Assembly: GCF_051106095.1 (NCBI RefSeq)
Contig: NC_135785.1
Location: 218,723,045 to 218,787,044, forward strand
DNA from: Pogona vitticeps
Taxonomy: Eukaryota; Chordata; Lepidosauria; Squamata; Agamidae
Direction of reading: 5' to 3'
Length of the DNA: 64,000 nucleotides
This document shows, piece by piece, positions 1-11,272 of this stretch. Position 1 is the first letter of the stretch, and each line of letters opens with the position of its first letter. The notes below the pieces were generated by a model, which was not told the origin of the DNA, searched no databases, and saw only the letters and a list, made by a program, of their open reading frames with translations. The translations under genes and the position numbers were made by a program.

Positions 1-1200
1 GCCAGCAAGCTTCAGAAGAGAACCAATAAAGCTACAAGCAGGCTTATTTAATACTGTTCTCACAAATCCTTACTCAAATATATTTAACACTGTATTTGCT
101 GACTATTTTGGTATGTGCGAATTACAATCAAGCAAGCAAGAGGAAGGTAAAGAGGGTATGCAGTAATGTGTTCCAAGGAACTGTGGTGATTCTGGATGTC
201 CCATATGGAGTCATGTGACAGCCATTCAAGCTATGCTACATTTCTAGGACTGTAGGTAGGGTGGCTATTTACACATAACCAAAAGGGAGCACGTTTCAAT
301 GGAAAGGAGGACAAAAGAGGGAATTGATTTGCATAAAACCACATGTTCTAATTTGTATGTGCCCATGAAAAATTAGAAACAATGTCTCTAATAAAAACAT
401 TACTATGCACTTTACCTAAGCAGGAAGGACAGTGAACAGATGATTTGTGTACCTGTGGACAGGCAAATTAAAGTTCTTTCACTCATATGGTTCTTTACAT
501 GAGACTTGGACTGGACAACATGGCAAGTGAACAATACATTCAAAAGAAGGTTTGCCCTGTGGTAGTCCCAAAAAGAGTACATGCAACTACCCTACTTGAA
601 GGAGAACTACACAAGGAGAGTGACATTCCCTGTCACACAGATGGCATATTTGTGCAAAAGTTGGTGGTGATAGTCACTTATATGATGAGACATTTATCGT
701 ATTTTTTTACTCCCTGAGATTTTTGGCTGACTACAGAGTGAGGTACAATTCTGCTGCACACTATAGCAGTACACATGCAACTGTGTGTACAATAATTTAT
801 TATTGATAGATATCTCATTGTATTCTTCTAATATTAGCTGCTTTGAGTCTGCATATGGGAAAAACATAGTATGTAAATCAAATCAATAATAAGTTGAGTA
901 TGGGCTCCTGTTTCAGTTGATTTACATTTGTTTTGTATGTGAGGAAGCTGAGTTGTCACTAAATCCCTTATAAACCAAAGGCACCATTTAGGGATCACAA
1001 TCCATTGCCACCCCCCACATTCCGCACCAGATGGTGCCTGTTCCTTTGTCTCTTTATTATTAAATGTGAAGAGTAATTGCAATATATGTTCTTGAAATTG
1101 TATCTTAAATGTAAGCCAACACTAACTCTTTTGAGTTGTTTCCAAAAGTCATCACATGCATAATCTTTTTTCCTTTTTCATGACTGAAATCTGTGATGGA
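1..1200. other. intergenic DNA, nothing recognised
   Basis: A/T-rich DNA with scattered stops in all frames. No splice-flanked coding stretch, no tRNA-like promoter boxes and no repeat family that I recognise. Confidence 0.5.
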
Positions 1201-2073
1201 TATTGTTGTTATGTGCCATCAAGTTGTCTTTATGATGACCCTATGAATGAGTGATCTCCAAAATGTCCTGTTCTCAACAGCGCTGCAGCTCTTAAAAACT
1301 AAGCCTCTGACTTCCTTTAGGGAGTCAATTCATCTCATCTTTGTCCTACCTGCTGCCTTCAGCTTATCCCAGCATTACTATTTTTTCCAGCAAATCTTCC
1401 ATCTCATGATGTGCCCAAAGAAGGACATCCCCGGTTTCCTCATTTTTGCTTCCAGAGAAAGTTTAGGCTTGATTTGATTTACGACTCTATAGTTTGTTTT
1501 TCTGGCAGTCAAGGGTATCTGCAAAGCTCTCCTCTAGCACCATATTTCAAATGAATAATTTTTCTTCCTATCAGATTTCTTCACTATCCAGCTTTCACAA
1601 CCATCCATAGCAATTGGGAACAAATAATGTGGATGGTCTTGGGTCTTAGTCTCCTGAGACACATCCTTACACTTGATTATCTTTTCTAATTCCTTTATCA
1701 CTGCCATTCCAAGTCTCAATCTTCTTCCAATTTCATGGGTCTCCCTTTGGATTGATGACTGAGTTAAGGTATATAGAAACTTTAACCATTTCAATTTCTT
1801 CAACATTAAAATTGTGCAGTTCTGTACTCATCACTTTTGCTTTCTTAATGTTCAGCTGATGCCCTGCTTTGGCACTTTCTTATTTTACTTGCATCAGAAG
1901 TTGTTTCAAGTCATTGCTGCTTTCTGCCAGTAAGATGGTATCATGTGCATATTTTGAATTATTGATGTTTCTTTCAGCACTTTTCACCCCGTCATCTTCT
2001 GAATCTAGTCCAGTTTTCCATATGATATATTCTATGTATAGATTGGATGGACATGGAAATAAAATACATCCTT

Positions 2074-2317
2074 ATCACAATACACCCACAACAACAACAA
2101 CAAAACAAAAACAAACACTGATCACCATAATCACCCATCTCCTGAAAAGGACAAAAGCTGATTGCACAGCTATAAATACTTAACTCCCAAACAAACTGCA
2201 CCAGAGCACAGAGTGCTACTCCTGTCCTCTGACGATGCCGGCCACAGAGACTGGCAAAACGTTAGGAAGAACAACCTTCAGAACACAGCCAAAGATCCCG
2301 AAAAACCCACAACAACC
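2074..2317 (+). mobile_element. Penelope-like element 3' tail inserted in the BovB LINE
   Basis: The segment contains GCCGGCCACAGAGACTGG and then the tail ending in CCCACAACAACC, the same tail seen at 19003-19160 (minus) and 33879-34001. It is flanked by a perfect 13-bp direct repeat, AAAATACATCCTT, at 2061-2073 and 2318-2330. That marks it as a discrete insertion into the LINE. The first ~85 bases are A/C-rich, then match the upstream part of the 19 kb copy. Confidence 0.7.
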
Positions 2318-3954
2318 AAAATACATCCTTGTTTGACACTTTTGACTATAGGAAACCATTCCGTCTCTCCATATTCTGACCTAACAGTAGCTTCTTTTTC
2401 ATAATACAAGTTGTGTATCAGGACAATCGAGTGGTGTGGCACACTCCTTTCTTTCAGAACAATCCACAGCTTCTCATGATCTACACAATCAAAGGCTCTG
2501 ATGTAGTTTATAAAACATAGACTGATCTTCTTCTGATACACTTTAGTGCATTCCACTAGCCAACAGATACCTGTAATATGATCTTGAATGCCTCTTCCTT
2601 TTCAGAATCCAGCTTGAATATCAGGCATTTCTTGTTCCATATAAGGTGAAGGTCTCTGTTGCAACACTTTAAGCATCACTCAAAGTGCAACATATTTGCT
2701 TGCATGGGAAATTAGAATGATGGTCTTGTAATTACTACACTCCTTAACATCTTGGGGATTGGAATATTTATTGAACTTTGCCAGTCTGTGGGACATTGTT
2801 TTGTTTTCCATATCATTTGGCATATTCTTGTTAGGCTGCTGACAGATTCCATCTCTGTGGCTTTGAGACAGTTCTATTGGCATTCCATCCAGTCCTGCTG
2901 ATTTATTTCTTCCCAGGGCTTTCAGAGCAGTTTTCACTTCACTTTCCAAAACTGCAGGTTCTTTGTCATAGGATTCCTCTTCAAGTGAGTCTGTCGTCCT
3001 TTTACTTATGCATAGGTCTTCAGTGTACTGTTTCTACCTTTTCTTTATTTTCTCCTGATCAGATAGTGTGCCTCCCTGTTGGTCTTTAAGCAATACTAAT
3101 CTAAGCTTAAATTTTCCCTTTGATATCTTGATTCTTCTGAAAGAGATATCTTGTTTTTACTCTTTTATTCTTCTCTTCGGTTTCTTTGGCCATTATAATA
3201 GTTCTCTGATTCTGACTTCTGCCACCATTTACCTGTGCTTCTAACCTGTCCTTTACAATTTTATATGTTTCTTCAGTCATCCATCTAGATTTTTCTTCCC
3301 CTCCAACCCCAGGAATTGTCTTTTTGTATCTTCCCTAATGATGCCTCTGGTTTCAATTCACACTTGTTTTGGTTTATGATCAATTGATTTTAGTAATGCA
3401 AATATTTATGGTGACTTTAAATTTCACACAAATGTTGTTAAAATTATATTTGACACATTCTTTTAGCATCCCCCCCCCCCCAGCTTTACTCTAATGTTGG
3501 CTACTAACAGTTTATTATCAGTACCACAATCTGCTCCTGGTCTTGTTTTGGCAGAGAAGGTACATTCTCCATTGCCTCCTTCCAATTACATAGTCCATTT
3601 GAATTCTATATTGGTCATCTGATGATGACCACATGCACAGTCGTCTGTTTGCATATATTCATAATAACAGAATGTTGGCTCAACCGAACCCTACAAGTCA
3701 TTGTCTTGCTTCATTTCTGAAGATTAGGCCAACATTTCTAAGCACATTTGGTTCTGCTTTCTTTCCTACTTTTGCATTCCTGTTGCCTACTATTATAAGC
3801 ATGTCTTGTTTTGACATGCCATCAGTTTCCTCCTGAATGCTTTCATAAACACTCAATTTCATCTTCTTCAGCATTGGTATTTGGAGGATGTCCTTGAATT
3901 ATGGTTAAGTTGATAGGTTTTCCCAGACGTTTGATGGATTTTATTTGTTTAGAC

Positions 3955-4090
3955 CACTGGTTCTTAACCTTGGGTTACTCAGGAATTTTGGACTGCAACT
4001 CCCAGAAGCCTTCACCACCAGCTGTCCTGACTGGGGTTTCTGGGAGTTGCAGTTCAAAAGCATCTGAGTAACAAAGGTTAAGAACCACTA
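3955..4090. mobile_element. hAT-type MITE, 136 bp, nested in BovB
   Basis: The ends CACTGGTTCTTAACCTTGGG and the reverse complement of CTGAGTAACAAAGGTTAAG form long terminal inverted repeats. An exact 8-bp duplication GTTTAGAC flanks it at 3947-3954 and 4091-4098, the target size of hAT transposases. The interior is also palindromic (ACTGCAACTCCCAGAAGCC against GGGAGTTGCAGT). BovB sequence continues on both sides. Confidence 0.85.
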
Positions 4091-4420
4091 GTTTAGACTT
4101 TGCATTATAACTGCCTATGCTACATCTTGCCTCAGTATTAGAGCCATTCTGTTTCTCCTAAATTTGTCACTTCCGGAGTAAAACAGTTTATAGTCTGACT
4201 GAAACTGTCCCATTCCAGTCCACTTTAGTTTCCCAGCACCAAGCATACCCATGGTTAAATGCTTTCTTGTTTAACAGTTTCTAAATTACCTGAATTCATA
4301 CTCCTCACATTCCATGTGTGTGTTGTACAGCACTGAACTTTCCTTTCACTTCTGTGCTGGTCAGCCACTAGACATCCTTTCAGCTTTAATCTAGTTGCAT
4401 CATTAGTGATAGAGCTACTT

Positions 4421-6860
4421 ACGTCATGTTAAATTTTATTTAAATTATTGGATGTATGTGTGTGCATGTGCATGTCCATGTGCATGCATTTGTCTCTGTA
4501 TGTACACCTATCTAAATATTCACATGCTCCCTTTTCACTGAGTAGCTTTCCTTTGTCCTTTTTCCTTCAAGTCTCTTTTCAAGGTGTACACATTTAATAA
4601 AAACTGTAGTCAATCCCCACACACATTCTTTATCTCTTGCTTCATTACTGGCTGACCTATCTCCACTATCTCTGTCAAGACATGATTCATCTTCCCATTT
4701 TTTCTGTTGAATTGTTAAGTCCTCCTGGTTGCTGTTATTTAGAGCCGTGCTTGATTTATCTGTTGCTTCCCTCACATTGCTGACTATGACCATGGGATTT
4801 TCAGCCTTCTGCACAGGATGAAATAGATTACAATGGTTTACAAATCTTTTGGTAACTGACAATGTCTCCTTCAGATTGGCAGAACTTCCTGCAAATGCTA
4901 CTAAACTGGAGCATTTAGTAAATACTGACAACCAGCTCACTATCAGCTACATGCTCATTCTGGAGTTACAGAGGCAGTTGTGTCTATCTATGAATACAGC
5001 CTTGCTGTGAAATTGTCCAAAACACATGTTACTCTCCCAAACAACATAGGAAACCAAACCAAAGAGCACAAATTGTCATAGTTCACAACATGAGGGGGCA
5101 TACTGCACTCATTCCTTGCATAATAGTTTGTAGGGGAGCAGATTGTGTGCTGGATAATACTCTGCTCTTTTATACATTAGAAAGAAACAGATCTATAAAC
5201 AATTCAAAGAGCCTTTGGCTTTTTAAAAAAGATTCCCTAAATCAGATCCTTCCAAATCCAGCACTGAGACAATGGAAACAAAAGAAAAGGATCTATCTAT
5301 CTGTCTAGCTATCTATTTCCTTCCAATCTGTTATCTTCCATAGATAGATCATAACTGTGACAGTTGTTATATCTGCCCAGCTTGATCATAAAACTAGGTA
5401 TTGCTTTAATCTTCACAGTATGGTGTTTGCTCAAGTTAATGATGTTGCAGCACAACTGTCACATTCAACCATTACATTTTACACCATGGATTGCTTCAAT
5501 TGTGCATTCTAATTCTAGTAGTTAAGCCTTGTTCTTATGTTTATCGACAGATCCAGCACTTGCCTATCCACAGATGTTTCCTGTCTTTATAACCTATATA
5601 AAAGGAATGGATTACATTAAAAAGTGATTAGATGGTTATACTGAAGAAGACCACAAAATAGAGTTGGTAATGAGAATGCAAGACTACTTAAGCTTTGTTA
5701 AGCTTTGCATCTGAACCAGAGAACCTCCAAATAGTGCACATTCTTGGACTTTGCCTGTGCCTGTCAACTATAAACCTATACAGCCTTCATACACACCCCA
5801 TTAATACTATTGGAATTAACACATATTGCTTGAAAATAAAATACTGGTCCAGGAACAAACAAAGCTGCAATAAAATGTATCAGCAGAGAGCTTGCAATAA
5901 TGCTGTCAGCATGTAACAAGCTTATTAAGTATGGGCTTTTATTGCAACAATATAAATTATAAAGGTACAGGCCTACACAAGTTAAGGCTCTGTCAGGAAT
6001 ACTGTAAGGGAAAAAATAATAATAATCCCCAGCCTGTAATAAAAGGGTGAGCAACAGTGATAGACAGTGCACAGAATCACTAGGGCCATGAATTTATGAT
6101 CAGAACAGGTAATAAAAAGTTAAAAAAAATACAAGTTAATTCCAACAAGAGGTGCCCAGAGCAATAAATTTACCACAAGTTTCCAGTCACAAATGAAGAC
6201 ACTCATGGTGTTTCAACTATGGTATGTAAATCAAGAGGAGGAACATCAGATGTCTTTGTGATCCAAAAGGAAAAAAAATTAATGCTGATCAGAGCTCCGG
6301 TTCATATATTCTTATGCACAGCACCAGTCATGACTACACAATTACGGTTGTGTTGGTGTTTTAGATGCATAAGTTTTTGTGTCATTTTTGCTGCAATAGA
6401 CTAACACAACTATTCCTTCAATAATTTATGAATAGGTTTCAAATAGGGATGTGCTTTCTCTTCAAAATAATGTGTAAATATAGACTGAGTCAAGAGTAAT
6501 ACAAGGTGGAGCAAAGGGCTCAGATGCACACAGAAGATGGAGAAGTACTCCTCATGGGCTACTGGTATTCAAGGAGGGGTGAAAATGTTAAAAAAAAAAA
6601 GAGATGTAATATGATTACAAGCAGGGAGTAGGGAAATAAGGTGTTGACTTGTCACCAATGGAGAAGGAAAGCATGCACGTTACTTGGGAGTGAATATTCC
6701 TTGCCTTTCCTGCTGTAAATCCATTAAGTCCAATCAGATACGCACAAAACCCACTGTTTGGTCTACTGTGGGACCCATTAGTTCCCTCCTTTTTTGAGAA
6801 ATATTATGACATAATCATTGAGTGAACCAAATCATCCCTACCTGCACTTTTTTGAGCCCG
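4421..6860. other. intergenic DNA with weak repeats
   Basis: An open minus-strand frame of 142 codons lies at 4512-4940, just beyond the recognised 5' part of the BovB copy; I do not recognise its product and it may be LINE-flank or chance. A short TCTA/TCTG run lies at 5288-5320. A degraded piece of a dispersed repeat (motif AGACTAACACAACTATTCC) lies near 6345-6420. Confidence 0.4.
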
Positions 6861-6868
6861 TCAGGGGC

Positions 6869-6869
<1 letters not shown>

Positions 6870-6938
<69 letters not shown>

Positions 6939-6990
6939 TGCGTGCGTGCGTGCGTGCGTGCATGCGTGTGCATGTGTGTGTGCGTGTGTA
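6870..6990. repeat. (TG)n / (GCGT)n microsatellite
   Basis: About 33 uninterrupted TG dinucleotides run to about 6934, followed by TGCG/TGCA variants up to 6990. The long open frames here on both strands (poly Val-Cys and His-Thr) are repeat artefacts. Confidence 0.97.
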
Positions 6991-8140
6991 CAGCTATGAT
7001 CACTCTAATTTGGTCCATTTCCAGCATGATCCATGATCATTGGGAATGGATCAGAACTGAGGCTGCAGCACTACTAAAGATCCAGGGGAGAGGAGAAAAA
7101 GGGAGCTAGAAAGGAAAGAGAGTGTAATGAAAGGACTACATAAGATAATCCACCTTGCTTTTTCAACAGAAATCAACTATTCTTTTCCTTGCTGATGAAT
7201 GGCAGTAGAGACGACTACTTGATGTGTCGATGGATAGCAACAACAACAAACAAACAAAAATACTGAGGAAGGGGAAGGATGAAGTGAAATTCCAGATAAT
7301 GTGAAGGAAAAGCAGGCTCCCTGTACTACCTTTTTAAGAAGGAATCAAAGGCGTCTAATGCCTGTTGCCCTTTTAAAGTCCCTCTGTTTATTACTCAGGG
7401 GTGCCTTTGGAAACTTCCTACCAGTTGGAAAATGAAGAAGGAAAAGAGAAAGAGAATGTTTACCTCTGCAGGCTGCCCCTGCCCTGGCCAGAAGTCCTTC
7501 TCTCATACCTGCACCTCAGAGTCCCCCAAAACTCCACAGTCTGATGAAGCAGTAACATTTGGTATGACTTGGCTTTGCTGATTCCATTTTCCTATTCATA
7601 GGATTCTCTCTCTCTCTTTCCCCACCACCACCTCCCAGAGATATAGAAACACATAAATACTGACCCACAAGACAAGAACTGGGTTGGACTGTCTACAAAA
7701 GAGCATAGGACAGGGGTGGCACAAACCTGTGTACCCTTATTTGGGCATGGAATAGGTCAGAGTGGCAGTGCACATCCCCAGTTTTCCTTCATCCCCCACA
7801 GAATCCTTTCATGTTCATCCATGAAAAGTTGAACTATTAGTGTAGCATATATAACTTGGGCCTCGCATTCTCATAGTTTATTTTCAACTTATTTATGTAT
7901 AATTTACTACTCTATTAGGACTATATGTGTACATGTATGCATATAGTCTATGTGTGTTTACATTATATCTTTGTTTTCATATTACTATTGTTATTCTACT
8001 CTTCTTCAGTAATGTAATTCAAAATGGCACACACATTTCTCATGTGGTCTCCCATCCAAGCACCAAGAATCTGCCCTCTTTCGTTTCAACACATTTAGCA
8101 CACCAAGTGCTTCTTCCCCTTGCTATGGGTATTACATTTT
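6991..8140. other. intergenic DNA, nothing recognised
   Basis: No coding stretch or recognisable transposon end. Purine-rich patches occur at 7050-7130 and 7430-7460, and a short TCTC run near 7607-7618. Confidence 0.4.
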
Positions 8141-8303
8141 GGCTAAAATGTTGTTGCTTAATATAGTAAATTGCAACTTGAGTAGGCCCAACTTGAATCA
8201 ATGGGACTAATGGAGGAGTTCACTTACCCAACCCCAATTGATTCAATGGGCCTAACTCTAGTTTTGACATACTACGAGTATGCTAAGCAACAGGATTTCA
8301 GGA
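8141..8303. mobile_element. palindromic MITE, family A, copy 1
   Basis: The left end GGCTAAAATGTTGTTGCTTA pairs with the right end TAAGCAACAGGATTTCAGGA. The inside is also inverted (GGCCCAACTTGAATCAATGGG against CAATTGATTCAATGGGCC). Flanking trinucleotides are TTT and TTT. Copies 2 and 3 are at 27181-27314 and 47205-47345. Confidence 0.65.
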
Positions 8304-8479
8304 TTTGTGTAAAACAGGAGTGGCATCTTCAGAAATGTTTGGCCTTGCTCCTCCTGACATTCTTCATCATTGGCTCCGCTGGACAAGCTGTAGTCCAACA
8401 ACAACTAAAATGCTATATGTTGCTTATCTCAATGTAAGAACACCAGGTTGTGAGAAGACAATCATACAGACTGCCTCTA

Positions 8480-8690
8480 AAGCAACAGTTTTATATGTGG
8501 TTCAGGTATCTAGCTGGAGATTGGGAGTTCAATTCCTCACTGTTCCTCTCAGGAGAAGAGCCAGCTTTTGTGGCCTTGGACAAGCTGCACCATCCAGAAG
8601 TAAACCACTTCTGAGTATTCTGTACCTGGAAAACTCTGAAAAGGGTCGCCATAAGTCAAAATTGACTTAAAAGCACATGACTGTTATTAT
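8480..8690 (+). mobile_element. Sauria-type tRNA-derived SINE
   Basis: A tRNA-like head carries a B-box-like GGGAGTTCAATTCC (about 8523-8536), followed by the SINE body (GTAAACCACTTCTGAGTATT) and a tail AGGGTCGCCATAAGTCAAAAT then GACTTAAAAGCACATGAC. That tail matches the 3' end of the BovB LINE at 1203-1260, the expected mobilising partner. Moderately diverged. Confidence 0.8.
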
Positions 8691-8911
8691 TCAGCTTTAT
8701 AGGTGGTGGTTTAAATATTTTACATGTAAGGATATATCTATTATCTGAATGCAGTGTTTATATTTAATTTTAAAGAGTATTTGAGTAAAAGTTGGTTCAT
8801 TTCAGGTTCGTAATGCAAGTGGATAAATTTGGCCCATGGACTACTTGTGGACATATCCCATGTGGTAACATATAGATATGGATAAAGGAGTAGGCTGGGG
8901 CAGAGGGTGAG

Positions 8912-9187
8912 GCTCCTCCTTGCACTCCCTGCAGTATTTCCTCACTGCTGTGTCTGAATCCAACCAGCGGCTGCCCCAGTTGATCACAGTGGGGTACGTG
9001 GACGGCCAGCTTTTCATCCAGTATGACAGCGTCACAAGAAGGAAGCAGCCTCGGGCTCCCTGGATCAAGAAGTTGGAGGAGGAGGAGGATCCCCAGTATT
9101 GGGACAGGGAGACCCAGATATCACAGAAAGAGCAGATGTTCAGACGGAATTTAGAGATCCTAAGAAATCGCTACAACCAGAGTAGAG
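8912..9187 (+). pseudogene. orphan MHC class I alpha-1 exon
   Basis: This is a 276-nt open exon equal to MHC class I exon 2. It encodes the alpha-1 domain: the start reads SSLHSLQYFLTAVSES, followed by VGYVDGQL, YDS, RAPWIKKL, DPQYWDRETQ, and the end RNRYNQSRG. It follows an AG acceptor (8910-8911) in phase 1 and ends at a GT donor (8188 bases before the end of this kilobase block is not meant; the GT is at 9188-9189), again in phase 1, the phases normal for this exon. In classical class I proteins this domain forms half of the peptide groove at the cell surface. I found no leader, alpha-2, alpha-3 or transmembrane exon nearby, so the gene is probably a transposed or truncated relic. The frame has no stop, so loss could be recent, or distant exons could lie beyond what I recognise. 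Confidence 0.8.
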
Positions 9188-9700
9188 GTGGGACTCATCA
9201 GCCCTGGAAGGCAGCCCATCTAGGAGAAGGAAAACTACGATTTCAAACTCCCACTGAGGTGCCGCCATCAGCATCCACACCATGAGGGAACAGGCCGGGT
9301 AGGTGGGAGTCCCACCTTCTAGGAGAAGGAAAACTCCGATTTCAAACCTCCACTGCCTTGTGGCTATATCCACTGATGGAAAAGGCTTTAGGAGTTAACC
9401 TTGAGGCAAAATCCAGAGCTGGAGTCCCGGGGGCAGTTCGTGTCATTCTGTCAACTCCTGAGACATCGCTGAAACCAGTTGTATTGGCTCTTGCCTTTCC
9501 ATTGGACTATTTCAGCAATGTGGAGAGGGGGGATTTGCTGGTTGGGTAACAGCCTATCCTCCATATTATTTTACCCAGGCTTTGTGCCCTGGAACGGACA
9601 CTCCAGCTTTGTGCAGTGTCAAAACACTAGACGCTGTTCCAAGTCCTCCATGCAGAGCACGTTACCATAGTCTCTCGAGACAGAAGGATGCCTATGTAAA
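9188..9700 (+). repeat. unclassified repeat with internal 100-bp duplication
   Basis: The block CTAGGAGAAGGAAAACT plus CGATTTCAAAC occurs twice, at about 9219-9250 and 9318-9349. The segment ends at about 9665-9692 with CATAGTCTCTCGAGACAGAA, which looks like the end of a dispersed reptile repeat. I cannot assign the family. It begins directly at the splice donor of the MHC-like exon. Confidence 0.4.
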
Positions 9701-11160
9701 CAAATATGTAGCATAGATTTCAATGTAACTTTTCATTTGATGTCATGAGTGAAAAATGTGTGTGTGTGTTATAAAACTGTAATTCATTACTGATTAACAA
9801 TTATTGAATGATCTAAAGGATCAGGAGTGCAGTAGCTTAATCTTGAAAGCAAAATATATGCAGAAGTTGGAATGAAAGTTTAGCAAGAAATGGAGATATA
9901 TAGCAGAATTCTAAAATGCAAGGTTGACTGAGAAAGGGGGAAAAGGAGTATAAGGCTGCCATCTGTTGGTCAATTTAACATTACCGTAATTTAATGGTAG
10001 TAGGAAGGGAAATTTGGTCCAGTTCAGGTTTTGTTTTCCAAGAAAACCTGTTCAGATGTGTGGAACTGCCACTTCTAGAATCCCCCAGCCAATTCATGTA
10101 GGAGAAAGAAAATTACTTCCTTTTATAGCTTACCCTTTTGCCTGCTCAGAGTCAGCGAGGGATAATGCATGTTCATACAGCAATGGCAATATTTTAATGA
10201 ACTATCTGCAGTACTAATTGTAAATCAGTTACCTGTAGCCTATGCCTTTTTATTTACTTGTTGATGTCTTTTCTACGAATTTTACAGGCACAGTGAGAAC
10301 TCCTGGGACAACGGTGTGGATGTGTACTTGATTTACATTGGTTCATGCTTTTAGCAGATGTTCTGTAACCTTCTTGCACATTAAGTCCTTTCATTTTCCT
10401 CTCATATCTCATGTTGAGAAATATGTTGATACATACTCTGTCAAAATGTAAAGGTATTATTTCCTTCCTTCTGCCTGCATCCATTACACAGGATGTTGAG
10501 CATAATAAAAAAGATGGCTGTTCCATATTTCTGTAGTAGATAGGTAGGGAAGGTAAACAGACACAGCTAGATCTAACATTGTATTGTTGTTGCCACAGAA
10601 ATTTTGTCCCCTGCCTCCAAAGTACAGCCATCGACACTAGCCAAAAATGGCTTTTGAAAGTTTCCTACTCTTTTTGAGCTAATATGGGGTGCACACATTG
10701 AAGCTGTAATGAAATGGGAGATCATCCCCGCATAGTTCTGTCAGAATCCATAATTCAGCCGGCAGAACTCCAGTGCTGGCTATTGCCCATAGACAACTAG
10801 GGTTTGTATGAAATCTTGTTATGTAACTAACTTTTACCTATTGACACTGAATGTGATATGTTCCATTTACAGGTCAAAATACTGTGGCATCTAGTCTTTA
10901 GGCTAACAGATTTGTTTCCATGTGAGCAGGTGTAGATCAAAATACCTTTTAGTCAAATCTGTCTTTTAAGGTTTTTGCAGGAGGCGGAAGAACAATTTAA
11001 AGTTCTTGTGTACATTGCTGTTAAGAAATAACTATATTTAGCTATACACAAGGGCTTCTGGTGATGTTTTTGTGAGATGGCTGTTATTTTTTGCCATCAA
11101 TTTTCAACTGCCCAGAATCTTATAAGTTAGTTATAGTGGTGAAAATGCAGTCAGGTGAAC
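9701..11160. other. intergenic DNA, nothing recognised
   Basis: Unique-looking A/T-rich DNA. A minus-strand open frame at 10254-10637 has no recognisable domain and no splice context that I would support. Confidence 0.4.
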
Positions 11161-11161
11161 T

Positions 11162-11272
11162 GCCACTAGTTAATGAGTTGTTGCTTGTATACCTCATCAC
11201 ACATCAGATGACACAACTGGCATGTGATGAGTGATGCAACTAGTTATTTGTTAACTAGTGGTAATTTGCTGC
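11162..11272. repeat. imperfect palindrome of about 110 bp, possible MITE
   Basis: The left arm starts GCCACTAGTTAATGAGTTG and the right arm ends with TTGTTAACTAGTGG. Inner parts also pair (CCTCATCACACAT against ATGTGATGAG). I do not see a clear target duplication. Confidence 0.5.

Larger units (their letters stand above)
1203..4420 (-). mobile_element. BovB/RTE LINE, antisense, degraded
   Basis: Read on the minus strand this is an RTE-clade LINE of the BovB type. Its 3' tail lies at 1203-1260 and ends in a motif like GACTTGATGGCACATAAC. Minus-strand frames at 1534-1806 encode a piece ending CESWIVKKSDRKKNYSFEIW, which matches the C-terminal RT/thumb region of BovB. The frame at 2278-2556 holds the RT palm signature AFDCVDHEKLW followed by a KQGCIL-like block. 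The frame at 2680-2949 holds the GLDGMP block upstream of it. The 3300-4420 part matches the endonuclease half by comparison with the second copy at 55870-57465. The catalytic [FY]ADD box near 1935-1950 reads AHD, and stops and frameshifts are frequent, so it is dead. Two younger elements sit inside it (2074-2317 and 3955-4090). Confidence 0.85.

Noticed and set aside
4512-4940. 142-codon minus-strand open frame
   Set aside because: Not recognised as any family; lies just beyond the BovB 5' part and may be LINE-derived or chance. Mentioned as a flank note only.
6815-7109. Open frames of Val-Cys and His-Thr repeats
   Set aside because: Translations of the (TG)n/(CA)n microsatellite.
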